This document shows positions 26,147 to 33,766 of a stretch of 64,000 nt of DNA, piece after piece (positions within the stretch are counted from its first letter, which is position 1; every line of letters begins with the position of its first letter). This DNA comes from CAYVBJ01 sp964449075. GTDB lineage: Bacteria; Bacteroidota; Rhodothermia; Balneolales; Balneolaceae. The notes below the pieces were generated by a model. That model was given only the letters and a program-made list of their open reading frames with translations. It was not told the DNA's origin and did no database searches. The translations under genes and the position numbers were made by a program. The stretch is taken from contig CAYVBJ010000002.1 in assembly GCA_964449075.1 (NCBI GenBank), forward strand, positions 62,001 through 126,000, read 5' to 3'.

Positions 26147-26794
26147 ATGATTGACCGTTTAGCTTTTTTCGCGAGTAAAGAAGAATTTGAGGAGTATTTT
26201 AACTTGCTTACAGGAAAAAAGGCCATCTTTGAACCTCATTATAATCTCGCTCCTGCTCAAGAAATTCCGGTGTTGCTGACATCAGATGATAATGAAGTAA
26301 AAATTGTCCGCGCCCGATGGGGAATTAACTCTGAAAATCCTTCAGCAACAGGTACTCACAATATATCTGTGGAAGATGCCAAAGATAAAATAAAGTCGAA
26401 AGATTACAGTGCCTGCATTATCCCCGTTTCCGGATTTTATATATGGAAAAAAGATAATAAAGAGAAGCAGCCCTTTTTTGTCCGCATGCTTAATGACCCA
26501 GTTATGGCAATTGCGGGTCTGGTGAAAACTGCTCCGGAAATCAATAAATTGCAGTGTACTCTTATAACGACAGAAGCAAATGCCCTTTTGCAACCGCTTG
26601 TCGACTTGATGCCCTTACTCTTCAAATCTGCTCTTGCGCGAACCTGGCTCACTAAACCGGAAGAACAGCAAGATGTTCTTCTGCAGGCCGAAAAGCTCTT
26701 TCTCTTAACGGAAATGACTGTTCACCGTGTCAGCAAAAAAGTAAATGATATCTCTAATAATGATCCAAACCTTGTACAGCCAATACCCAAATAA
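26147..26794 (+). CDS. SRAP (YedK/HMCES-like) fold lacking its catalytic residues
   Basis: A 215-residue protein matching the SOS-response-associated peptidase fold, whose normal members form a covalent link with abasic sites through Cys2. Fold marks are PHYNLAPAQEIPVLL (30-44), VRARWGINSEN, IIPVSGFYIWKK (91-102) and CTLITTEANALLQPLVDLMP (137-156). The catalytic set is gone: Cys2 is Ile in MIDRLAFF, the glutamate of GFYEW is Ile99, and the histidine and arginine of the HDRMP motif are Val152 and Leu154. The NARxE loop is reduced to HNISVED. It is therefore probably not a DNA-protein crosslinking enzyme. Divergent from the pseudo-helicase gene. Confidence 0.8.
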   Translation: MIDRLAFFASKEEFEEYFNLLTGKKAIFEPHYNLAPAQEIPVLLTSDDNEVKIVRARWGINSENPSATGTHNISVEDAKDKIKSKDYSACIIPVSGFYIWKKDNKEKQPFFVRMLNDPVMAIAGLVKTAPEINKLQCTLITTEANALLQPLVDLMPLLFKSALARTWLTKPEEQQDVLLQAEKLFLLTEMTVHRVSKKVNDISNNDPNLVQPIPK

Positions 26795-26819
26795 TACTTA
26801 CCTTTAATCAACCATCCGT

Positions 26820-27202
26820 ACCATTTGGCTATTGCATTTCTTTCATGTCGGAAACCCTCACAATCAGCCGGGCAATCCATATGATGTTGGATTTCTGAAT
26901 CTATATCAAGAATTAAAACCGGCATCACTGAAACTGCTTCATTCGACATTCATCTCCATCAATTTATTGCTGACGCAGATGTATTCGATTCAGGCGGGAA
27001 TTCCATGAAAAGTTATCTTGGCACTGAAATAGACCTTCTTTTGACACTCAGACCCGCAAAAGCAACCACTTTTTTCCTCGGCTATTCGCAGATGATTCAA
27101 ACAGACACCATGGAACGGGTGAAAGGAAATCAAAATGCTTCCGGTTTTAATGGATGGGCATGGGCAATGTTCAGGCTGAATCCCATGGTTCTTGGATTGT
27201 AA
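26820..27202 (+). pseudogene. 3' remnant of an alginate-export-type outer-membrane porin gene
   Basis: No start codon with a full frame exists. One frame reads FFHVGNPHNQPGNPYDVGFL and on to YQELKPASLK, then the match continues one frame over as TASFDIHLHQF, DADVFDSGGNSMKSYLGTEI and GYSQMIQTDTMERVKG to a stop at 27202. These are the C-terminal strands of the alginate export family of outer-membrane barrels, normally about 400 residues. The shift, at about 26930, fits loss of one A in an A-run. Roughly two thirds of the gene is missing on the 5' side. The stretch directly follows the SRAP-like gene. Confidence 0.65.
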
Positions 27203-27278
27203 GTTTCGGCTACTTATCATTTAATATATCCACCCGAAAAAGGATAAATTCTTTACAACCTTTTATTTCTGTTGATGG

Positions 27279-27309
27279 TTTGGGTATACGGTTTTCAATT
27301 TTAAATTTG
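27279..27309 (+). promoter_or_regulatory. Bacteroidota-type sigma promoter for hutH
   Basis: TTTG at 27279-27282 and TAAATTTG at 27302-27309 are separated by exactly 19 bases, matching the known Bacteroidota consensus TTTG-N19-TAnnTTTG. Transcription would begin around 27315-27317, leaving a leader of only about 10 bases before the GTG at 27326. Confidence 0.6.
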
Positions 27310-27325
27310 AAAAAATGAAACAACT

Positions 27326-28825
27326 GTGGCAATAACAATTCCCAATTTGTTTAGCGATCTGGCGGGACGTATTCAAGAGTTAAAAACTGACCCCCAAAAA
27401 CTTCTGAATTCAAGAAAAGTTGTTGAAAAAGCCCTGAAGGACGGCCGGGCTTACTACGGGATAAACACCGGGTTCGGTGCGCTTGCCACAAAAAGAGTGA
27501 GCGACTCACAATTGCTTCAGCTTCAGAAAAATCTGTTGCTTTCTCATGCGGTAGGAGTAGGTGATCCGGTTCCTAAAGATATTTCCCGCCTGATGCTTCA
27601 GTTAAAAGTACACTCTCTCGGACTCGGTTATTCCGGAATTTCAATAGAAACATTTAACCGGCTGATCTATTTCCTCGAACATGATCTGATACCCGTAATC
27701 CCGCAAAAGGGAAGTGTTGGAGCTTCAGGCGACTTAGCTCCGCTTGCGCATATGTCACTGCCCCTGATCGGACTTGGCGAATTCTGGGAGAGTTTTGAGA
27801 ATAAACCGGTGCCTGCCCTGAAACGATTAAAGGAACACCATATTCAACCTATTGACTTGCAGGCAAAGGATGGTTTGTCATTAATTAACGGAACACAGCT
27901 CATGAGCGCTTACGGAGCTTTTGTTCTGCACAAGACCATACGACTACTAAAATTAGCTGATCTGGTTTCAGCAATGAGTCTTGAAGCACTCCAGGGAAGT
28001 ATTACACCTTTTGATAAAAAAATTCATGACATCAGGCCTCACCGCGGACAAATAAGAACAGCCCGGAATATCCGAAAGTTACTTGAAGAAAGTGAAATTC
28101 TCGAATCGCACCGTGACTGCGGCAAGGTTCAGGACCCTTACTGCCTCCGCTGTATCCCGCAGGTGCATGGAGCAAGCCGGACTGCCATTGAGCACTGCAT
28201 TGAAATTTTTGAGACAGAAATTAACTCGGTAACAGACAATCCGCTCGTTTTTGAGAACGGTGAAATAATAAGCGGAGGCAATTTTCATGGCCAGCCAATC
28301 GCACTCGCTATCGATTATGCCAAAATTGCCCTCGCAGAACTTGCAAGCATATCAGAACGCAGAACGTACCTGCTGCTCAAAGGACATGATGGTCTGCCAA
28401 AATTGCTTATGGAAGAGACCGGTATCAACTCCGGATTCATGATCCCCCAATACACGGCTGCAGCACTTGTATCGGAAAACAAAGTTCTCTGTCACCCTGC
28501 ATCAGTCGACTCCATTCCTACAAGCATGGGTCAGGAAGATCATGTCAGTATGGGTAGCATTGGCGCTCTTCATCTGTACCAGGTATATCAAAATGTGGAA
28601 CAGGTACTCGCAATCGAACTGTTTACAGCTGCACAGGCTCTTGATTTTCGCAAACCCCTAAAACCCGGCAAAGGAGTTGATCTGGCACATGCGTTCGTGC
28701 GAAAAGAAATCCCACATGCAATCACTGACCATTATTTTAAAGATGAAATTGAAAAAGTGGTTGAGCTCATTCAAAAAAATGAACTTCTTGACTTGATTGA
28801 AAGTGAATTATTTCAGGAGAAATAA
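27326..28825 (+). CDS. hutH: Histidine ammonia-lyase
   Basis: Converts L-histidine to urocanate and ammonia, the first step of histidine breakdown. The 499-residue sequence has GSVGASGDLAPLAHMSLPLIG with the Ala-Ser-Gly (133-135) that forms the MIO cofactor, the YYGINTGFGALA block (residues 43-54), and SVTDNPLVF and GGNFHGQPIALAIDYA in the second half. A GTG at 27326 is the first possible start since a stop lies at 27308, and a consensus promoter sits directly upstream. The usual first 10-15 residues of the family are missing, but the core is complete. No other hut gene is nearby, so it works with genes elsewhere or in a different pathway. Confidence 0.95.
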   Translation: MAITIPNLFSDLAGRIQELKTDPQKLLNSRKVVEKALKDGRAYYGINTGFGALATKRVSDSQLLQLQKNLLLSHAVGVGDPVPKDISRLMLQLKVHSLGLGYSGISIETFNRLIYFLEHDLIPVIPQKGSVGASGDLAPLAHMSLPLIGLGEFWESFENKPVPALKRLKEHHIQPIDLQAKDGLSLINGTQLMSAYGAFVLHKTIRLLKLADLVSAMSLEALQGSITPFDKKIHDIRPHRGQIRTARNIRKLLEESEILESHRDCGKVQDPYCLRCIPQVHGASRTAIEHCIEIFETEINSVTDNPLVFENGEIISGGNFHGQPIALAIDYAKIALAELASISERRTYLLLKGHDGLPKLLMEETGINSGFMIPQYTAAALVSENKVLCHPASVDSIPTSMGQEDHVSMGSIGALHLYQVYQNVEQVLAIELFTAAQALDFRKPLKPGKGVDLAHAFVRKEIPHAITDHYFKDEIEKVVELIQKNELLDLIESELFQEK

Positions 28826-28967
28826 TATTGTGAAATTCCGTAAACAGTCTGCTGTTAATTAATAATAAATGAATACAGCCCGGCAACTTGGCCGGATAAT
28901 TCAATCCATAAAATAATTTCTTCACCTTTTATATAATTCTGTAAACGACAGTACTTTTTTTCAAAAT

Positions 28968-29168
28968 ATGCGCAAAAAAATTGATTCTTATAAACTTGGA
29001 AATATTGATGTTGTAATTACAGAATCCGATACTGCCGGCCGGCTGATTGTAGACTGTAACGACGGAACGTATCATTCATCTTTTACTATACGGCGGTATG
29101 AGTACGAAAATTATAAAAGGCACATGAATCAGAAAATCACAACCGCATATAAAAAGCAGTATCAATAA
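28968..29168 (+). CDS. Small hypothetical protein
   Basis: A 66-residue basic protein from an ATG at 28968: YKLGNIDVVITESDTAGRLI, then DGTYHSSFTIRRYEYENYKR. It reads as an alpha/beta fragment with real-protein composition. I do not recognise the family. It is convergent with queA, with 21 bases between the stop codons. No ribosome-binding site is visible, as for most genes in this window. Low confidence that it is expressed. Confidence 0.45.
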   Translation: MRKKIDSYKLGNIDVVITESDTAGRLIVDCNDGTYHSSFTIRRYEYENYKRHMNQKITTAYKKQYQ

Positions 29169-29189
29169 CAGATTGATTGGGAAAAATTT

Positions 29190-30191
29190 CTACAGAATCA
29201 GCATTGCATCCCCAAATGAATAAAAACGATATTCCTGGCTTATTGCATGCCGGTACACGCGGTGCATCTCGTCAAATCCCATGAATGCCGCCACAAGCAT
29301 TAAAAGCGTGCTTTTCGGTAAATGAAAATTGGTAATCAGAGAGTCTGCAGCCCGAAATGAGAAACCCGGTTTGATAAAAATATCTGTTTCACCACTGCAG
29401 GCTTCAATGTGATTATACTTTTTTAAAACAGATTCCAGAACACGCACGCTGGTTGTTCCAACAGCTGTGAGATGTTTTGCACCATCCAGGTCTTCAGCTG
29501 TTTCAGAATCGATGCGGTACCATTCACTGTGCATTACATGATCTTCAATATTATCAGTTTTAACAGGCGAAAATGTTCCAAGCCCCACATGCAGTGTTAT
29601 CTCTTTCCAGCCAAAACCATGAGATTTTAATTTCTTTACAAGGTCAGGGGTAAAATGCAGTCCAGCTGTGGGAGCTGCCTTGCTTCCGGGAGAATCTGCA
29701 AAAATGGTTTGATACTCATCCGAGAGGGTTTCATCCTGCCGGATATAGGGTGGAAATGGGGTATAACGATATGGTTCAAGAGCCTTATCGCCGGGATCGT
29801 GGCTTAGGGTCAGAGTTCGAATTCCGTCATCCGAAACCTCCTCTACGGTAGCCCTGATATTATTTTCAAGTTCAACGATTTTACCCTTTTTAAACTTTTT
29901 CCCGGGCCTGACAAGAGCTTTTACTCTGCGTCCGTCAACACTGTTTATCACAAATATTTCAACCTTGCCATCTTCAAAAAGAAGCCTGCATTTCTCCACT
30001 TTGCTATTGTTCACGACGAGCGTTGTACCGGGGACCAGATATTTATGCAGATTATAAAAATAATCATCTGTTATCTCTTTTTGTGTCCGCTCGTACACAA
30101 GCAGCCGCGCATGATCACGCGGTGCAGCCGGTTTTTGTGCTATTAGCTCCCCCGGAAGATGATAGTCGAAATCTGTTAATGAGTAACACAC
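29190..30191 (-). CDS. queA: S-adenosylmethionine:tRNA ribosyltransferase-isomerase
   Basis: Makes epoxyqueuosine in tRNA by transferring ribosyl from SAM to 7-aminomethyl-7-deazaguanine at position 34. The 333-residue protein has the family pattern: LTDFDYHLPGELIAQKPA at the start, RDHARLLVY, LVVNNSKV, GSKAAPTAGLHFTPDLV and LHVGLGTFSPVKTD, and the C-terminal TNFHLPKSTLLMLVAAFMG. Start 30191 follows the xseB stop by two bases, so it is the last gene of a comEC-xseB-queA run. Length is normal. Confidence 0.97.
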   Translation of the reverse strand: MCYSLTDFDYHLPGELIAQKPAAPRDHARLLVYERTQKEITDDYFYNLHKYLVPGTTLVVNNSKVEKCRLLFEDGKVEIFVINSVDGRRVKALVRPGKKFKKGKIVELENNIRATVEEVSDDGIRTLTLSHDPGDKALEPYRYTPFPPYIRQDETLSDEYQTIFADSPGSKAAPTAGLHFTPDLVKKLKSHGFGWKEITLHVGLGTFSPVKTDNIEDHVMHSEWYRIDSETAEDLDGAKHLTAVGTTSVRVLESVLKKYNHIEACSGETDIFIKPGFSFRAADSLITNFHLPKSTLLMLVAAFMGFDEMHRVYRHAISQEYRFYSFGDAMLIL

Positions 30192-30193
30192 TC

Positions 30194-30409
30194 TCAGGCA
30201 CCCTTTTCAATCTTGCTATCTGCGCTAATCTCTTCAATTCGAAGTACCGCATCTTCAAGAGTTTGAGTACACTGCTTTGAAAGCCTGAGCCCCTCTTCGT
30301 ACAGTTTAATAGATTCTTCGAGTGTAATATCTGTACTTTCAAGTTTCTCAACAATCGTTTCCAGCTTTTTTAACGCCTGCTCAAATTCAGGTCCTTTGGT
30401 TTTTTTCAT
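30194..30409 (-). CDS. xseB: Exodeoxyribonuclease VII small subunit
   Basis: A 71-residue subunit of the ssDNA nuclease Exo VII. The start is placed at MKKTKGPEFEQALKKL; an earlier ATG at 30448 would add 13 residues outside the family. The helical pattern EFEQALKKLETIVEKLE...ITLEESIKLYEEGL...LSKQC is diagnostic. The large subunit gene xseA is not in this window and must be elsewhere or the small subunit acts without it here. It sits 51 bases after comEC and two bases before queA in the same direction. Confidence 0.9.
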   Translation of the reverse strand: MKKTKGPEFEQALKKLETIVEKLESTDITLEESIKLYEEGLRLSKQCTQTLEDAVLRIEEISADSKIEKGA

Positions 30410-30460
30410 AAATATAATCTCAGTATCTGATCCTGTTTTAAACTGCACTAAAATTAATCA

Positions 30461-32890
30461 TTATTTCCACGAAATTCTTTTCAATTGCCTGCCATCCGAT
30501 TCGAAAACAGCGGCTCCGCCCAGGCTGGTAAAATCCACCTTAATATTATGACTGTAAAGCCTTTGAACTGCTTCTTTGTGAGGATGGCTGAACAGGTTCC
30601 GGTAAGCAAGTGATACGGCAGCATATTCAGGTTGTACAAATTTTAAAAAAAAGTCAGATGAGCTTGTCCGGCTGCCATGATGCCCGGCTTTCAAAAAATC
30701 AGATTTGAGCCAGCCTCCATACTGTTCTGCAATCACTTTCTCCTGTTCCGACTCTGCATCCCCGGTGAATAAGAATGAAGTTTCTCCGTAAACCAGTTTC
30801 AGAACAAGTGAATGATTATTTGGGTTTGAAAAGTGAAAATTTTTATCCGGACTCAAAACATACAACCGGACTGCCGGGTCTATATCAATAACCTCTCCCA
30901 TTTTAATTTCCCTGGTTCCAATGCCTTTATTTTGAGCCACAACTGTTATGTTTTTAAAAAGGTTTGATGAATACTGGTAACCGCTTCTGTAAATTGAATC
31001 GATTTTTACGGCGGTTATCAAAGAGGGGGTTCCCCCAATATGATCGGAGTGGGGGTGTGAATGAAATAAGGCATTCAAATGATCAATTCCGGACCATTTG
31101 AGGTAGGGGACAAGAACTTTATCGCCACTGTTACTAAAAGGCGACCAGCGCCCTGTATCAATAAAAAAATGGTTCCCGCCCGGTGTTTCAATGTGAATGG
31201 CATCACCCTGATCCACATCCAGCACTGTAACACGTAACCTGGATCCGGATACGTTTTTCGACAGTAGTGAAAAACTCCACAAATTTAATAGGATAAGAAC
31301 CAGTATCAATGCTTTCCATTTAACCTGCGGAATCCTGATCATTGCTATAAAAGAAATTGCCGCTGCCCAGATAAAAAATACAAGCGGTGTAATATATTCA
31401 GATGATATTGTGATATAGCTGACGTCTGTCTGAGCAAGATAACCGGCAACCTGCCGGATCCATAAAAACACCCACTCAACAGGTAATGTGAGCGGTTGTA
31501 CTGACATTCCTGTAAATGCAGAGAACAGAAGCAGACATGTGCCTGCAGGAACAGCGACAGTAAGGAGGGGGATAACCAGGGCATTGGCTAAGGGGCCGAT
31601 TACGGAAAACTCTCCAAAATAGTAGACCAGCACCGGAAAGAGCCCGGTTTGCACCACTGCTGAAATCAAGACAATAGTGACCAGCTTTCCTCTCATCCGG
31701 TATCGATATTTTTCTGAAATAATTCCGGCAGCTAAAGGCATGATCAGCAGGATAATAAATACGGCAGAAAATGATAATTGAAACCCAACATCAAAAACCT
31801 GGAGCGGGTTTATTAGCATAAGTATAAGTGCTGCAACACCCATGAGGTTAAAACTATTACTCATTTTATGAAACAGACGTGAATAGGTAAGCAGCCATGC
31901 CATGAGTGAAGCTCTGCTGACAGATGCACTAAAACCGGTAATTACTGCATAAAGAAGCAGAATTGATGTAAAAATAATTAAGCCAATCCACTTTCCGGAC
32001 TTTCTTGTCCAAAAATAGGGTATAAAAATCCAAAAAGGTGCAGCAATAAATCCCACGTGCAACCCCGAAACAGCCATGATGTGTGAAAGGCCGGATCTCG
32101 AAAATGCAGCTTTCTCATCACTTGAAAGATCTCCCTTCTCTCCCGTTAAAAGAGCTTTTGCAATTGGCTGCACATCACCCGGGTATTGTCTGTTGATCGC
32201 TTTAAAAACAGAGTTTCTGATCTGCATCCAAACATTCTCTCCCGGCGTTTCTCTGTAATCAACTATCTTTTCGACTGTACCCTGTAAGTAGATGCTCTTT
32301 CGCTCCAGCCATTCACTATAGTCAAAATCATGAGGATTTCTTCGTTCAGATTTTGGAAATAACCTTATTACTGCTTCTGTAATAACACCTGGCAGCAGCC
32401 TTTCAGAATCTCTGTTTTTATCTGAATAGAGTTGGATTCTATATTTTTTCCTCCATCTTGCACGGTTTCCAATTACGGTTTCCTCAATAACTGCAATCAG
32501 GGAAATTCTGCCTGTTCCTGTAATCCCTCTCTCAAGAATTCTTCCTTTTACAGTCAGGTGGTCTCCTTCAAAAAGAAGAAGTTTAGAAATTTCCGCCTTT
32601 TCTTTCCCGGTTAAATAGTCTGACAGGCTTAAACGAACTGCACCTGCTGATATCAGCAAAAGCAGGTAGAAAAAAAGCGCTAAAAAATACCTGTTGCCGG
32701 TATAGTGAATTTTGAGAAATATTTCTGCTGTAATCCCCAGAAACAGTATCAGAAAGAATATTAACGGTATTAAGATACTGTTTGTACCTGCATACCTGCA
32801 CATAATGATTCCTGCCAAAAATAAAATGGCTGTGCGTATTGCGGGCATTTTTGCAAGTGGAAATTGATATGAATCTTTCCCTTTCATCAT
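30461..32890 (-). CDS. comEC: DNA internalization protein ComEC/Rec2
   Basis: An 809-residue inner-membrane channel that takes up single-stranded transforming DNA. In order: an N-terminal pair of membrane segments and the DUF4131-type soluble region, the competence domain (about 230-500) with LLTGEKGDLSSDEKAAFSRS and SHIMAVSGLHVGF, further membrane segments, and a metallo-beta-lactamase domain from about 560 with VDQGDAIHIETPGGN, FHSHPHSDHIGG and LKAGHHGSRTSS. All three parts are intact, so the host may be naturally competent. First gene of a run with xseB and queA. Confidence 0.95.
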   Translation of the reverse strand: MMKGKDSYQFPLAKMPAIRTAILFLAGIIMCRYAGTNSILIPLIFFLILFLGITAEIFLKIHYTGNRYFLALFFYLLLLISAGAVRLSLSDYLTGKEKAEISKLLLFEGDHLTVKGRILERGITGTGRISLIAVIEETVIGNRARWRKKYRIQLYSDKNRDSERLLPGVITEAVIRLFPKSERRNPHDFDYSEWLERKSIYLQGTVEKIVDYRETPGENVWMQIRNSVFKAINRQYPGDVQPIAKALLTGEKGDLSSDEKAAFSRSGLSHIMAVSGLHVGFIAAPFWIFIPYFWTRKSGKWIGLIIFTSILLLYAVITGFSASVSRASLMAWLLTYSRLFHKMSNSFNLMGVAALILMLINPLQVFDVGFQLSFSAVFIILLIMPLAAGIISEKYRYRMRGKLVTIVLISAVVQTGLFPVLVYYFGEFSVIGPLANALVIPLLTVAVPAGTCLLLFSAFTGMSVQPLTLPVEWVFLWIRQVAGYLAQTDVSYITISSEYITPLVFFIWAAAISFIAMIRIPQVKWKALILVLILLNLWSFSLLSKNVSGSRLRVTVLDVDQGDAIHIETPGGNHFFIDTGRWSPFSNSGDKVLVPYLKWSGIDHLNALFHSHPHSDHIGGTPSLITAVKIDSIYRSGYQYSSNLFKNITVVAQNKGIGTREIKMGEVIDIDPAVRLYVLSPDKNFHFSNPNNHSLVLKLVYGETSFLFTGDAESEQEKVIAEQYGGWLKSDFLKAGHHGSRTSSSDFFLKFVQPEYAAVSLAYRNLFSHPHKEAVQRLYSHNIKVDFTSLGGAAVFESDGRQLKRISWK

Positions 32891-32980
32891 ACCTTTATGA
32901 ACAAAAAATGGGTGATTCCTTACACTATATATTTTAACAGAGTAAGTTTATTAGTCCGCTTGCAGAGGGAAGCCAAAAAT

Positions 32981-33008
32981 AGGGAATGAGCGGTCAGGCC
33001 CATTCCCT
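32981..33008 (-). terminator. Hairpin at the end of the MarR gene
   Basis: AGGGAATG and CATTCCCT form an 8-bp perfect stem around 12 bases. Read on the minus strand it is followed by ATTTTTGG, a weak T-run, so it may end the MarR transcript. Confidence 0.45.
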
Positions 33009-33090
33009 GAGGGATTTATGGAGTCACGTTAGGGAAAAAATGTGTCTTTCCATTTATTTCACTCGTAAATATAAAACAGTTTTCAGACAG

Positions 33091-33537
33091 TTAAGAATCC
33101 AAACCTAATTGTTTACAGATTCGTGATAATTCTGTTTTATCTTTTTCAGAAATGGAATCAAATATTTCCATAATGCGCTCCAAATGCTCAGGGAAAAAGC
33201 TCTTTATCAGTTTTTTTCCTTTATCGGTCAGGTAAATTTGTATCGATCTTCTGTCTTTTGGATCTCTTTTACGAACCACGAGATCAGATTTTTCAAGATT
33301 ATCGATAACCATTGTAATATTTCCACCACTCTTCAATAATTTTTCAGCCAGGGACCGCTGGTTCAGTGATCCCAGGTGGAAAAGTGCTTCGAGCACTCCA
33401 AATTGACTTGCCGTTAAATTCGCCTCAGCAAGGTGGCGATTCAGTTTATTGTTAATTGTTTCGGATGCCCGCATTAATTTAATAAAAGCATCGAGAGTTC
33501 TTTCTTCTTTGTCCGTTCCTTTGAAATGTGTTCCCAT
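33091..33537 (-). CDS. MarR-family transcriptional regulator
   Basis: A 148-residue winged-helix repressor. The helix-turn-helix segment is LNQRSLAEKLLKSGGNITMV and the wing is VVRKRDPKDRRSIQIYLTDKGK, the DxRxxxxxLT signature of the family. The N-terminal dimer helices (TLDAFIKLMRASETINNKL) and C-terminal helices are complete. These regulators commonly control stress, multidrug or small-molecule response genes. No target gene adjoins in the same direction; its own promoter, 115 bases upstream, contains a good palindrome, so it may regulate itself. Confidence 0.93.
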   Translation of the reverse strand: MGTHFKGTDKEERTLDAFIKLMRASETINNKLNRHLAEANLTASQFGVLEALFHLGSLNQRSLAEKLLKSGGNITMVIDNLEKSDLVVRKRDPKDRRSIQIYLTDKGKKLIKSFFPEHLERIMEIFDSISEKDKTELSRICKQLGLDS

Positions 33538-33647
33538 ATCTATTGTATTATTGATTAAGCCTGATTTATTTTTTTATCAGGCAGTGTTAGTTGTTGTTTC
33601 CTTATTTATCCATAATCCCTGTGGTGTTATATATGCGTAAACTATTT

Positions 33648-33672
33648 AACATATGTTCCATCAGTGAACATA
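33648..33672. promoter_or_regulatory. Palindromic candidate operator upstream of the MarR gene
   Basis: AACATATGTT (33648-33657) is a perfect 10-base palindrome. It overlaps TATGTTC (33652-33658), which is the inverted repeat of GAACATA at 33666-33672 with seven bases between. The size and placement, about 115 bases before the MarR start, fit an autoregulatory site. It may instead belong to the tyrS 3' flank. Confidence 0.35.
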
Positions 33673-33766
33673 AAAATATACGACTAATATATATCAAAAC
33701 ACGTAAAATCCTAAATAACGCGCATTTAATGTTTTAAAGATAAATTTATTTTACAAATTTTAAAAC

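Noticed and set aside
27005..27202. Independent 65-residue gene
   Set aside because: The sequence continues upstream without a start codon as a porin C-terminus in the same frame, so it is the tail of a remnant and not a separate gene.
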